Positions 8,234-19,020 of a stretch of 20,313 bases of DNA are shown piece by piece; the first letter of the stretch is position 1; every line of letters begins with the position of its first letter. The stretch comes from Gonium pectorale (taxonomy: Eukaryota; Chlorophyta; Chlorophyceae; Chlamydomonadales; Volvocaceae). The position numbers and the translations under genes are program-made. The DNA is taken from contig LSYV01000027.1 in NCBI GenBank assembly GCA_001584585.1, positions 752,266 through 772,578 on the forward strand. The letters run 5' to 3'. Under the pieces are notes generated by a model that did no database searches, was not told the origin of the DNA, and saw nothing but the letters and a program-made list of their open reading frames with translations.

Positions 8234-11200
8234 ATGGGCGGTAAGCGGAGCGCGAGCGCAGGCGGTCAAGCGGTTGCCTCACGTGCCGTTACACTGCTTC
8301 TCAGGCGAGGGAGAGGTCAAGGTGCAGGTCGGCACCACGACCGAGGAGGTCAACTTTGAGAAGATTGATCTCAAGGAGGCTCTGTCAATTCTGAACGTAA
8401 GAGCGACGAAGTGCACATGTCATCTGAAATATCGCACGAACCGCACGAAACGTACGCGGCTGCCCGCAGACGACCCCTCATGGACTGTCCAGCGCCGAGG
8501 TTGAGAAGCGACTCGCTGAGTATGGCCCCAACAAGTTGCCGGAGAGCACCCGCAACCCCATCCTGGTGTTCCTGGGATACATGTGGAACCCGCTCTCCTG
8601 GGCCATGGAGGCCGCGGCTATCATCGCCATCTGCCTGCTCGACTACGCCGATTTTGCGCTGATCGTGGGACTGCTGATCCTGAACAGCGTCATCAGCTAT
8701 GTCGAGGAGTCTAATGCCGACAAGGCCATCAAGGTGAACGCGACCTTCAAGCTCCCTAGCCCTAGCCCTGGACCTAGCCCACCATGCCTCGCTGCGTGCT
8801 CCCCATCCGGAACTTCTGCCGTACTGCGCCCGCCCCATGCCGTTTCCCTAGAGCGCCGCCGCCGAGGCCTCCCGCCGGCAGTGGTCCCGCATGCCCGGCG
8901 ACCGCACCCTGCGCTACACGCACAGCCTCTGCCCCCTGCCGCCGCCAGCACTCGCCCCACTGCGCCCGCCGCGCTGAAACTGCCGACCCGAACCCCCCTG
9001 ACACGCAGGCGCTCGCAGGCGCGTTGGCGCCGAAGTGCAAAGCAGTGCGCGACGGCACCGTGCAGACCGTAGACGCGGTATACCTGGTGCCCGGCGACGT
9101 CATCGTCATGAAGTTCGGCGACATTGTGGCCGCCGACGTGAAGCTGTTCAGCGACGACCCCCAGAAGCCCTGCGACCGCAATAGCGAGGAGGTGCCCATG
9201 CAGGTGCGCACCAAATAAGGGCAATAACGCACGACACGACACGGCAGGGCGCTGGTACGGATATGTCGATCGTGCAGTGCCTCCAGCGGCCCCTGCCTGG
9301 GGAGGCTGGCACAGACAGCCCACGGATAACGGGAAAGCATGCGCGCCATCTTTGCCGACTGGCCTGCCGAGCTCCTAATCGCGACGACGTAGCCGTGCCA
9401 GCCAGCCTGACCTCCCGTGCCCCGACGCCGACCACAACCCCGCCCTCACCCGCCCCACCCTCCCACCCCCCTCTCACCCCCCAGATCGACCAGGCCGCCC
9501 TGACCGGCGAGTCGCTGCCCGCCAAGAAGTTCACGGGCGACGTGGCGTTCTCCGGATCCGCCATCAAGGCGGGCGAGCGCCACGCCGTCGTGTACGCCAC
9601 CGGCATCAACACCTTCTTTGGCAGGTGCGTTGGCCCCCCGGGTTTGCGTTCGCGTGGGCTGCGTGGGTGGGCGGGTGGGAGGCTTGTATGTGCGCTTGCG
9701 TTACCGTGGGTGCCCTTGCGCCCCGTACAATCGAGCTCCCCACCCTGGGCTGCTGGAGGGTGATGGAGGGCGATGGGCGGGGATGGGCAAGGAGCCCGTG
9801 GGGGCACGACCTCGTCGTCCCAGTGGGTGGGCGGCAGGCTGAGCCCCTTGCCTTCCCCCGAGTTACCCGTCACCGGCCCGTAGCGAGTCCCGCGTGTGCG
9901 GCGGTCGGACAGAAGGGGCCCGTCAGCGCCTCGGGCCGGCACCCGCACCGGCATGTCACGTGTCGCTCGCACAACGACAAACGCCATTCGGTGAACCTGC
10001 AGCAGCGCCACGGCTAAGCACCGGGACTGCACGCCGCACGTGTTGCACTTGCAAGGATGCACCAAAACAATCAAGCCAAACAGGGGCACAAATACGCGCA
10101 TGAGGAACCGAGCTGCGAGCGAAGTGAGATGGGCCCAACGCAACCGCGGTTGGACGGGTGGTCTGGCGAGCGCGCGTCGCAGTCCCACTTGGAGATTTGC
10201 CGCGCCTTCCTCTCGCGGGGGCTGGCTTTGCTTGCGGCCGATTGGATTGAGATGCATACTGCAGAACTGTTCCCGTATGGCCACGCCGCGTGAGCCTCGT
10301 CTCGCTCCGTCCTGCGCACGCACACAGATGGGCGGTTGTTTTGTCGCTTATTGAACTTCTTCGAGCATACCGTTGCGCAAACACAACCCGCACACGGACT
10401 GACACACGCAGGGCCGCGGCTCTGATCAGCGGCACCAACAACGTGGCCAACCTGCAAATCATCATGACCAAGATCGGAGGCCTGTGCCTGGTCACCATTG
10501 GCGTGTGGGTGGTCATCGAGGTCATTGTGCAGTTTGCCCACTACAAGCACAACTGCACCTCTGGCGAGGGTGAGTGCCCGGACGGGATGGCGAGGGCGGG
10601 TAGGGGGAGAGACATAAACTTCGGAGGGAGAACGGGGCAGCGGATAAACTGGGGTGCAAGTCGGTGTGTGTGCACATGGCGTTTTGCTGGGGAGGGGAGC
10701 GCTAAGGGTAGGTCCTGGGGTCCTGAATTTCCTGGGGCGGGGCGTGGGCTGCGACGAGCGGCTGTGCTCGCTTGAGCGGCTGTAAACAGTACAGGCAGCG
10801 GCTGTCCCAGCGACCAGGACGAGCGGCGGGCGCGGCAGGGAAGGGAAACTGGGAATCGGCTGCCGGTAGCGCGCGCGCCGCGAGGACCAGGGCGAGGGCG
10901 AGCGTGGGCCCGGAACACAGGAGCTACGAGGCTTGTGTAGAGCGCATGCTGCGTTGGCTCGGCTAGAGACCAAGCGGTTTAGCATTGTGAGGTTGTAAAA
11001 GGAGCCGGGGCCGGCTCGTATGCACGGGAGAACGGGCTTGCGAACTGGGCGGAGCTGGGATGGGAGTGCGCTGCTAGGCGGTGCGGCGTGCCGGGTGTTG
11101 GAGGAGCTTTGGGGGGGATGGGGTTTGCGCCAGGGTGCCCACACGGCGGTACGGTTCAGTCGCGAAGCAGCCGGGCCCCCGCGCTTGATCAGTGGCGGCG

Positions 11201-14200
11201 AGGCGGCGAGCGGCCGCGACGACGGCCGAAGGGGTTGACTTGCTGGTTGGCCATAACGGCGTGGGGGCCGAGGTGAGGGGGCACTACACAGCACGGCCCG
11301 GCCCCTCGGAAAGGCAGACACCCTGCGCCGACGCAGTACCCAGGCAGGCCTCCTCAGCCTCTCGAATGCCCACGCGCACGCGCCTCTCCCTGCGCGTCTA
11401 GGCCCCTCCCACTTTGACGGACGAATGCGGCTGGCGTCCAGGCCCGCTCCCATCGAACCCTGTGTCTTTCGGCCCTCTCTCTGCCTTGCGTCGCAGAGGG
11501 CTGCCCCACGCTGACCAACATGCTGGTTGTCCTGGTGGGCGGCATCCCCATTGCCATGCCCACCGTGCTGTCGGTGACGCTGGCGCTGGGCGCCGCCAAG
11601 CTGGCCAAGGAGGGCGCCATCGTGGCGCGCATGAGCGCCGTGGAGGAGATGGCGGGCATGGACATCCTCTGCTCCGACAAGACCGGTGCGTGTGTGTCGG
11701 GAGGCCGGGTGGGTGGGCGGGGCGGGGCAAGAGGCCTGATCTGTGGCGCGCTGGAAGCGGGGAGTGGGGCAGCGGCGAGGAGGGACATGGCGGGGGGACA
11801 TGGGGCGTTCCGATGGGAGTGCGACGGAGGTGTGATTTGGGCGTGGCTGCGGAGCTGCGGGGGTCGGGGGTGTTGGGTGTCTTGGAGTGGCAGCCCCTGC
11901 TGTAACTGCCGGGGCGACCGAGTGAAGAGGAGGTCTTGGGTAGGAGCAGCAGCCATGAAGGTTCTTTAAGCGGCTGCAGCGGGTGTCGAAAGCGGACCTT
12001 CATGCTCTGATAGCGCCCTGCGCCCCTCGTACGGCAATTGCTGTACGACAGTCTACGCGCAGGCTTGTTGGATGTGCACCATATTCCGTACAATTAGCCT
12101 ACGCACACGCACGCACGTAGGCTATTTTTACGGGCCTTCGAAAGAAAACCCAATTTCGGACGCAGCATCTGGCCCTAGTGGGCCCTTGCTTGGCCCTACT
12201 CTGCCCTGACCGACGCGCACCTTTCCTGCACCTGCCCGCCCCGCCGTCGCCCCACAGGCACGCTCACCCTGAACAAGCTGTCGATTGACGCCAACAACAT
12301 CTTCGTCACCGAGCCGGGCATCACCATTGAGGACGTGCTCAAGTACGGCGCCCTGTCGGCCGACATCACCGGCGAGGAGCCCATTGACGTGGTGCTGTAC
12401 AACAGCTATCCGCAGGTGGGCCCGACGCTGCACAGCCGACCCCGACCCACGGGTCGGTCGGCCCCGGGCGGTGCCAGCCTTTCGGATTAGCGGATTCGTG
12501 TGGTCCTAGGGGGGCTTGTGCCGATCAAGGGCTCGCCGTGATGGCAAACGGGTATGCGCAGGGAGGGGAGGGGAGGGGAGGGGAGGGGGGCTGCCTGCCT
12601 CCTCGAGGCACGCGGCACGCGGTTCCGTGTGGTCCGTACAGCGCGCGGTATGCCCACCAGGGCTCCCTTGGACATGCGGTATGGAGGCGTGCCGCTTGCA
12701 CGGAAGGGGCCGCTGCGGCTGTGACGCTGGCGGGGACCTGACACACTACACGGGCGGGCTGTCGGGCTCCCGGACCTCCCTTTCCCTTCGCCCATAGCAT
12801 CCGGGGCGCTTGTTTTGCTGCACCCACCCCATGACTGGTGGGGCGGTGCTGACGTGCCTCCGTGCGGTCCTTCCCCACGTCTCGCCCGCAGGCCTCGACG
12901 CTGGCTGGCCGCTTCAAGAAGCTCAAGTGGATCCCCTTCAACCCCACCGACAAGTTCACGGCCGTGACGCTGCTGGACCAGGAGACGGGCCGCGTGTTCC
13001 GCCTGCTCAAGGGCAGCCCGCAGGTCGTGCTCGGCAGGGCGCACAAGTAAGTCGGCCGTGCAGACGTTGTGTGGCTCGTACGGTCCGCGTGCCATACCAG
13101 GCGGTGCCGCACCGATCGGGAGGGGTTTGGAGGGCCAAGAGCCCGAACGATGCTGGGCGTCCACACGCGGGTTGGCTCTGGGCTCCCTTCGCAACACCTC
13201 ACACCTGTACGATCGCGCTCCTCGCCCAGTTCCGCCTCCCAACCTCCACTATCCGCCAGCTACCCCACACTAACCGCCACTGTCACCGCCGTCGCCCACC
13301 ATCAACGACCGACCCGCAGCAAGGACAAGCTGGCGGAGTCGGTCAACGGCAAGATGGTCGAGTTCGCCAACCGCGGCTTCCGCTCGCTGGGCGTGGCCAT
13401 GGCGGAGGGCGACGGTGCCGACGGCAAGACGGAGTACCACATGCTTGGCCTGCTGCCGCTGTTCGACCCGCCGCGCCACGACACCAAGGACACCATCGAG
13501 TACTGCCACACGCAGGTGGGTCGTCGGTTGGCGCGTGCCGTGTTCGTTGGCGGTCGGCTTAAGGCAAAGCCAGGGGAGTGGGGGCGCTTCCGCTCGCTGT
13601 CTGGCCGCTTCGCGCCTGGGTGTGGTTTGCTGCTGGTCTTGTAACCCGCTTCTCGCCCGCTCGCCCGCGTCGCCCCCTCCTGACGCGCACATGCGCGCAG
13701 GGCATCGAGGTCAAGATGGTGACTGGCGACCACCTGCTGATCGGCAAGGAGACTGCGCGCATGCTGGGCATGGGCGACACCATGTTCCCCTCGGAGGTGC
13801 TCATCAAGGTAGGGGCGGGGTGAGGCGGGGCGTTTCGCTTGAAGTGGCCCAGCGCTTTCCCAACCAGAGTAGTCTTCTAACAAGCTGTGCGGGCGGTTTG
13901 GCGCTCAAGAGCTCGCTACGTAGTTGCCAGAGGGCCGGGGCTGCGCGTTTGTGGGGCCCGGGTGTCAACACGGGTTTGAGCCATCCGCGGCCCGGCTCCG
14001 CCTCCCGCCGCCTCATTTGCCCCCCCCCCCCGCGCCCCTTGCCCTCCCTCCCCCCGCTGCTCTCTTCCAGGCCAAGAACGGCGACAAGGGCGCCCTGGGC
14101 GAGTTCAAGGACGTGGTGGACATGGTGGAGAAGTGCAACGGCTTTGCCGAGGTGTTCCCCGAGCACAAGTACGAGATCGTGGCCATTCTGCAGGTGCGTG

Positions 14201-17200
14201 GGACTGGGGGACCGTGGGCTGCGCGGGGGGGCGGGCGCGGGCGGAGCGCCTGTGAAGCAGGTCGGGGTCCGGTGCGGCGCGGCTGAGTCCTCCCCCGGCC
14301 AACGCGCGGGCAAGGCTTCGGTTCAATTCCGGTCCGGCCAGGCCGCCAGGCGACACCCTGCCGGCCCCACGGCGGGGCCGTGGCGCTGCACGGCCGGCAG
14401 CGGGATACGGCCGGTGCTGTGGACCCCCCCCCCTCCTCATTCCCCGCCGCGCCGCGCCGCGAACCCCTTCTTCCACCAACCCGCGGAAAATGCAGGTGCC
14501 GGGGGCCTTGACCCGTGAACAAGCCAACCTCCGCCACCTCACTGCGTGCCCGCCCCCCACCCCCACCCACCCACCCGACCGCAGGAGGCTGACCACGTTG
14601 TGGGCATGACCGGCGACGGCGTCAACGACGCTCCCGCGCTCAAGAAGGCCGACGTGGGCATTGCCGTGGCTGGCGCCACGGACGCGGCCCGCGGCGCCGC
14701 CGACATTGTGCTCACGGAGGCGGGCCTGAGCGCCATCAAGACGGCGGTGCTGGGCGCGCGCAAGATCTTCCAGCGCATGACCACCTACTCCAAGTACACG
14801 GTGGCCATGACCTTCCGCATCTGCTTCACCTTCGGCCTGCTCACCGTCATCTACGACTGGTAAGGAGTGCAGTGTGGGGCGTTGGGGGAGGAGTGGGGGG
14901 CTCGCAACGTCGCGAGGGGGTTGGTCGTAGAGGTGATGGTGGTGAATTGGGGGGTGTGGGCGCCGACCCTGAATCCTGAGGTTCACAAACCCTGCTACGC
15001 CGGCGACCCTGCCACGCCACGCCAACGGACGGACTTAGTAACCCATTTCCGCACCCGCGCCCCGCGCCTCCCCCCACCATGTATTTGCCTCAACCCTGCC
15101 CTGCCCCTGAAGCCCGAGACGTTTCCAAACCCTGCCACGCCCCCCGCCCCGCGCCCCCCCCCCCAACCAGGTACTTCCCCACCATTCTGATTGTCATCAT
15201 GGCCGTGTTCAACGACGGCGCCATGATTGCGCTGGCCAAGGACCGCGTGGAGCCGTCGCGCCAGCCCAACGCCTGGAACCTGAAGAACATCTTCATCATG
15301 GGCATCGTGTACGGCCTGTACCTGACGCTCTCCACCTGGGCGCTCTACCAGACCGCCTGCAAGACGAGCTTCTTCGAGGACCACGTCAACCTGTTTTCGC
15401 TGGACGACCGCCACGCCAGCCTGACCGTCTGGTGCACGGACTTCATCAAGAACGTCAAGAAGATGGTGAGGGGATACCCGTGCGATGGGTAACATGGGTT
15501 AGCTCGCGGGGTGCTAGGAGGGGGCGGGTGGCGCGCCTGCGCGCACTGTTGGGGTGCCCTGCCCTGCGGGTCCGATACGTATCGCGCGTCCCACCCGACC
15601 CGACCCCGACGGGCGAACGCCGCTGGCTGCCCAGCCCTCCCCCATGAAACCCACCCATGCCCTGGATCTCCCTCCCTTCCCGCCCCGCCCCGCCCCGCCC
15701 CTACCTGTCCTCCCCGCCCGTCCACGCCCCTCGTCGCCCGGCCGCGTCACCACATCCCGACCCGGTTCTTATCCCGCCTCCGCGCCCCGCCTGCTCCCGC
15801 CCCCGCCGCAGAACCCGCTGGACAGCGTGTGCCTGGTGCCCGAGTACGCCAGGCAGGAGCCCTTCGGCGGCAGCCGGGCCGCCTGCCTGGCGAGCGAGCA
15901 CGCCGACGAGACCATCCTGACGCAGTGCATGGTGGAGCAGAAGTACGTCCGTGGCGCCATGCTGCGCTCGCTCATCTACAACCACGTGTCGGTGTCGGGC
16001 CAGGCGCTGGTGCTGGTGGTGCGCAACCAGGGCTACTCGCTGACGCAGGTGGCGGGCATGCTGACGTACGCGGCGTTCGTGCTGGCCCAGATCGGATCCA
16101 CGGTGATCTCGATCTTTGGTTTCGGCGGCTACGTGCCGCCGCGCCACCGCCTGGAGGAGTGCCAGTTCTGCACCTACTCTGACTACAAGCCCATCCGCTT
16201 CTTCCCCTCGCGCGAGGTGCCCATTGGCGGCACCGAGTCGCGCGCCACCGCCTCGGTGCTGGGCTGCCTGTGAGTCGCGGGCTTGTGGCGTCGGGCCGTT
16301 GGCAGCTGGGGGCTTTGGCGTTGCGGTTGGCGTTGGGCGTTAAGGGTTGCGGTCGTTCCTGCCCATGCCCCTGGGCGTTGCGGGTGGAGCCGTGGGCCGA
16401 TGGGACAGGTGGCGGTTGGGACGTGGGAGCGGTTGGGCAGCGGTTTTTTTGCGTCGCGCCCCCCCACCGCCCACTCTGCCGCTTGCATGCATGCCCAGCC
16501 TCGCCTTCCTCACCTCGCCCCCCTTACCTCCGCCTCCCCCCTGCCCCTCCCCATGAGGCGGAAAAGGACACCCCGGTTGCCCCCTCCCCACCGTCCTCAA
16601 CAGTGAAACGCGCGGTCGTCTCAACCTCCTTCCTCCCTTGCCGCACACCCGCCCTCCCGCAGCGGCTACGTGCTGGTGGCCTGGATCTGGTCGGCCATCT
16701 GGTACACCCTGCTGGACCCCATCAAGTGGGCGCTGTGCTGGATCCTCAACGAGGACGGCTTCCGCGACGTGGCCACGATGCGCCACGAGCGCCGTTTGGA
16801 GCTGGCGCAAGTGAGCGGCAACAAGACGGTGGACGTGGGCGGCATGACGGCGCCCACCATCAGCAACCCGCTGGGCCGCGCGTCCATCCAGAAGCCCGCC
16901 GCCATGGTGGGTGCGGGTCGCCATGGGTGTTGAGGGATGGGGAGGGGAGGGGCGGTGGGACGGACGGACGGAAGAGTGGTCCGACCCATGGGTCGGCGGG
17001 CGGACCGGTCGGTCGGACACATGGGTCGACGGGGCGGGGCGGGGGGAGCAGTGTTGGGTTCATGGCCTGACGGCCTGGGAATGGCGTTTGTGGCGGCCCT
17101 GATCCCCGCCCTCGCCAAGCTCACAGTTTCAGACGCCCCTCCTCCTGCTGGACCTCTGTGTTCTCTACGTGTTAAAACCCGCCCATACACCCACGCCCAC

Positions 17201-17414
17201 CTGCTCCCGCACCTCCGCCCACGCCTGACAACTGCAGGTGCTGGACCGCGCCTCGGCCGCGCTGGTGCCCGTCCACCGCACGTCGGAGGGCCTGGTGCGC
17301 GTCAGCAACGACCCGCACAAGGCGCGCGACCTGGCCCGCCGCAGCCGCCTGGTGGAGGGCGGAGTGCAGCGCACCAGCGGGGGCCCGCACAGCAAGGAGA
17401 TCACGCGCGCGTAG
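8234..17414 (+). CDS. PMH1: Plasma-membrane P-type H+-ATPase, P3A family (17 exons)
   Basis: Exons: 8234-8240, 8305-8396, 8470-8733, 9009-9203, 9485-9624, 10412-10569, 11497-11685, 12258-12415, 12892-13046, 13320-13515, 13701-13808, 14071-14193, 14585-14859, 15171-15465, 15812-16269, 16663-16906, 17238-17414; product 1077 residues. The family pumps H+ out of the cell at the expense of ATP. Visible motifs: M1/M2 (about 73-112), TGES (193-196), M4 PIAMPTV (303-309), phosphorylated Asp346 in DKTGTLT, KGSPQ (441-445; usually KGAPQ), VTGD (525-528) and TGDGVNDAP (604-612). N105, R673 and D702 match the plant AHA2 proton-pathway residues N106, R655 and D684. Outer loops M3-M4, M7-M8 and M9-M10 carry cysteines, and the latter two are much longer than in plants. 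The C-terminal tail ends ...KEITRA and lacks the plant YTV 14-3-3 site. The symbol follows the Chlamydomonas gene; orthology is inferred. Confidence 0.95.
9625..10411. other. H+-ATPase intron 5 (787 bp)
   Basis: It interrupts the codon of Arg233 (phase 2). No repeat, RNA or nested gene was recognised. Long open frames on the minus strand here lack any recognisable motif. Confidence 0.65.
10570..11496. other. H+-ATPase intron 6 (927 bp)
   Basis: The longest intron of the gene, placed just after M3. It contains two TGTAA pentamers in sense orientation (10781-10785 and 10994-10998), whereas none occurs in the 2.9 kb after the stop codon. Otherwise nothing was recognised. Confidence 0.65.
11686..12257. 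other. H+-ATPase intron 7 (572 bp)
   Basis: It splits the codon for Gly349 inside the DKTGTLT phosphorylation motif. It holds the inverted-repeat cluster at 11954-12129 and one TGTAA at 11901-11905. Confidence 0.7.
11954..12129. repeat. Cluster of three inverted repeats in H+-ATPase intron 7
   Basis: (a) CATGAAGGT at 11954-11962 pairs with ACCTTCATG at 11996-12004. (b) CGTACGGCAATTGCTGTACG at 12028-12047 is a near-palindrome with one G-T wobble. (c) TAGCCTACG at 12095-12103 pairs with CGTAGGCTA at 12116-12124, followed by five T. The patch is less GC-rich than the rest of the intron. Confidence 0.7.
12444..12455. repeat. GACCCACGGGTC palindrome
   Basis: Reverse complement of the GACCCGTGGGTC form, 28 bp after exon 8. 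It belongs to the dispersed palindrome family. Confidence 0.7.
12561..12590 (+). repeat. GGGGA tandem tract with G-quadruplex potential
   Basis: Six successive G-runs of three or more, separated by single A, lie on the transcribed sense strand of intron 8. This meets the simple G-quadruplex pattern. A simple-repeat origin is the plain explanation. Confidence 0.75.
14194..14584. other. H+-ATPase intron 12 (391 bp)
   Basis: GTGCGT donor and CCGCAG acceptor, with a C-rich 3' end. A tRNA T-loop-like sequence at 14321-14330 was examined and rejected. Nothing else was found. Confidence 0.65.
14860..15170. other. H+-ATPase intron 13 (311 bp)
   Basis: It splits the Trp687 codon at the end of M5. 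It contains a repeated phrase (AAACCCTGC-ACGCC near 14986-15018 and 15127-15142) and C-runs before the acceptor. Confidence 0.6.
15466..15811. other. H+-ATPase intron 14 (346 bp)
   Basis: This intron lies inside the region coding the expanded M7-M8 outer loop (phase 0). It is C-rich, and nothing else was recognised. Confidence 0.6.
16270..16662. other. H+-ATPase intron 15 (393 bp)
   Basis: The donor GTGAGT overlaps an in-frame TGA, so failure to splice would end the protein after Leu938, before M10. Near 16313-16385 there is an imperfect GCGTTG(C/G)GG repeat. Confidence 0.65.
16907..17237. other. H+-ATPase intron 16 (331 bp)
   Basis: It contains the palindrome GACCCATGGGTC (16983-16994) and a one-mismatch relative (17016-17027), with GACCGGTC (17003-17010) between them. 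Nothing else was recognised. Confidence 0.65.
16983..17027. repeat. Palindrome pair 3 (GACCC-GGGTC family)
   Basis: An intact 12-bp palindrome GACCCATGGGTC and a decayed copy GACACATGGGTC, 21 bp apart. The paired layout recalls the two pairs in CNX1E intron 7. Confidence 0.65.
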
Positions 17415-18472
17415 AGATGAAGATGAGGACAGTGGGCGCGTGTGCGGGCGGCGCGCGAGCGCGCGTGGGAGAGGACCACTCGGCTTGTGCTTCGCGCTGT
17501 TGAGGCGCCAGGGACGGAAGAACACGGAGGGGAGGGGGCTGGTTGGCACCCCCGTCCCAGCGAGAGAATGCATGTATCTTGGGAGCGACACAATCGGAAT
17601 ACGCAGCTGGTTTCTGGCGTGGCCTGGCCGGGCCCTCCCGGGGCGACCGGAGGAGAAGAGCACAATGGTTGCTGCACCATAAAGAAAGTGACGGTGGCTA
17701 CTGTGACCGGGGCTTGACGATATACAGCGTGGTCGGCGAGGTAAGTGGTGTGTCTAGGCGGCCCGGTACGCGGTCCCCCGAGAGAGATGAGGCTGGATCT
17801 GGGCTTGGTGATTGCGGCGGAGCTGGTGACGCGGGGTCGGTCACCTCTGGGACCAGGACGGGTGGTGGGTGCGTGACTGAACTGTTTTTTGTGGCTTTAG
17901 GCCTGCCGTTTCCTCGGACATAAAAAAGCAATAAGAAGGTTAGCAAGCTCGGGAGTTGGGAGTCGGCGAGCCTCGTGTACGGTATGTCTGACCTGCGTCA
18001 TCTGACCCGTTGGGCGTACGGTTGCATGTACGAGTAGCTGGCGGCGCGATCGGGCGCCTGGGCCCCAGGAGCTGGTGCACTGCGCCAGCGGCACTACCCA
18101 GGCCTGGAATGGTCGGGTCTAGAGGCGTCCTCCGCCATATCCATAGGGTGGACGGAGCAGGTCCCCCGGGACTACTGCCCAATTGACTCGGGCCGTGCCC
18201 GGGCGGCCGTGCAGCGGGCTCTGCCCGTTTGCCGCCGCCCGCCGATGCACGCCCCGCGACGGTGTCTGCTGCGGGTGCGGTTTGTTGCGTCCCTACGCCC
18301 GACAGCGGTGCCGAATGAACCTTACGTTCCGATGCGCACTGAGAAGCTTTGCAAGTGATGAGGGGGTCGCGACGAGTTCGCGGGCCCCGGATGGGTCCTG
18401 AAAGTTTGGCTGCCTTGAGAGCCGGGGCTCCCCTCCTCTGGGGGTGGGGCCCCTCGAGTGCCTGTCAGCGTG

Positions 18473-18565
18473 GTGTGTGTGTGTGTGGTGTTATCCTGAG
18501 AAGCGCGTAGAACCGCGTCCCTCCTTCGCACGGTGGTGGCGATGGTGGTGGTGGTGGTGGTGGGG
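18473..18565. repeat. GT and GGT simple repeats
   Basis: A (GT)n run at about 18473-18487 is followed by an interrupted (GGT)n tract at about 18532-18565. Both are ordinary microsatellite-type sequence in the 3' flank. Confidence 0.8.
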
Positions 18566-18999
18566 TGTTTGATACTGAACTGAACTGGGGCGTGTGCAGC
18601 TCCCGCTGTGAAACGCCCTTCGGTGGCCTTGCACGGCATTCGGCACCCCGTTCCCCCCTGCCCCAACCCCCCTCCTCACTCGTCGTCACGTCCACGGCTG
18701 CCCATCGACACTCTGCCCGACCCCCGGAAGAACCCACGGAAGCCTTCGCCCCACGCAGCTGGCTGAGCTGACATCCGGACAGCACAACCCTCGGCGCTGC
18801 AGGCCGCGCGAGTGCGGGCATATGCCGTGGGCTCACACCTGCAGATGGGGGGCGCCTACGCGTCTCGCCCCGCACCCCTGGCCGCGAGTCGTGGCGTCAC
18901 GGGGCCTACCTGCGGCCTGCGGGGACGCCAACACGCGGCCGCATGCACATATTGTGCCGTACTGCTTGTCACACAGCCGGCCTTCACCGACCTGAGATC

Positions 19000-19020
19000 C
19001 CATGCTCTCTCTGAGCATGG
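19000..19020. repeat. Short perfect hairpin
   Basis: CCATGCTC (19000-19007) pairs with GAGCATGG (19013-19020) across a 5-nt TCTCT loop. No T-run or gene context suggests a role. Confidence 0.6.

Larger units (their letters stand above)
12416..12891. other. H+-ATPase intron 8 (476 bp)
   Basis: It carries a GACCC-GGGTC palindrome close to its donor (12444-12455) and a GGGGA tandem tract (12561-12590). Nothing else was recognised. Confidence 0.65.

Noticed and set aside
8031..8304. Unspliced N-terminal extension of the H+-ATPase starting at 8031
   Set aside because: The peptide is atypical for the family. A Kozak-like ATG at 8234 with a strong donor and acceptor gives a normal short N-terminus.
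9148..10323. 391-codon open frame on the minus strand
   Set aside because: Antisense to H+-ATPase exons 4 and 5 and intron 5; low-complexity chance frame.
10071..11801. 576-codon open frame on the minus strand
   Set aside because: It lies antisense to H+-ATPase exons 6 and 7 and their introns. Long antisense frames are expected at this GC content, and no motif is present.
14300..14345. tRNA-like T-loop (GGTTCAATTCC)
   Set aside because: The flanking bases give only a 3-bp T-stem. No acceptor stem, D-arm or anticodon arm fits around it.
13415..14518. 367-codon plus-strand open frame
   Set aside because: It reads exons 10-12 of the H+-ATPase in the wrong frame and runs through the introns. 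The correct frame carries the family motifs.
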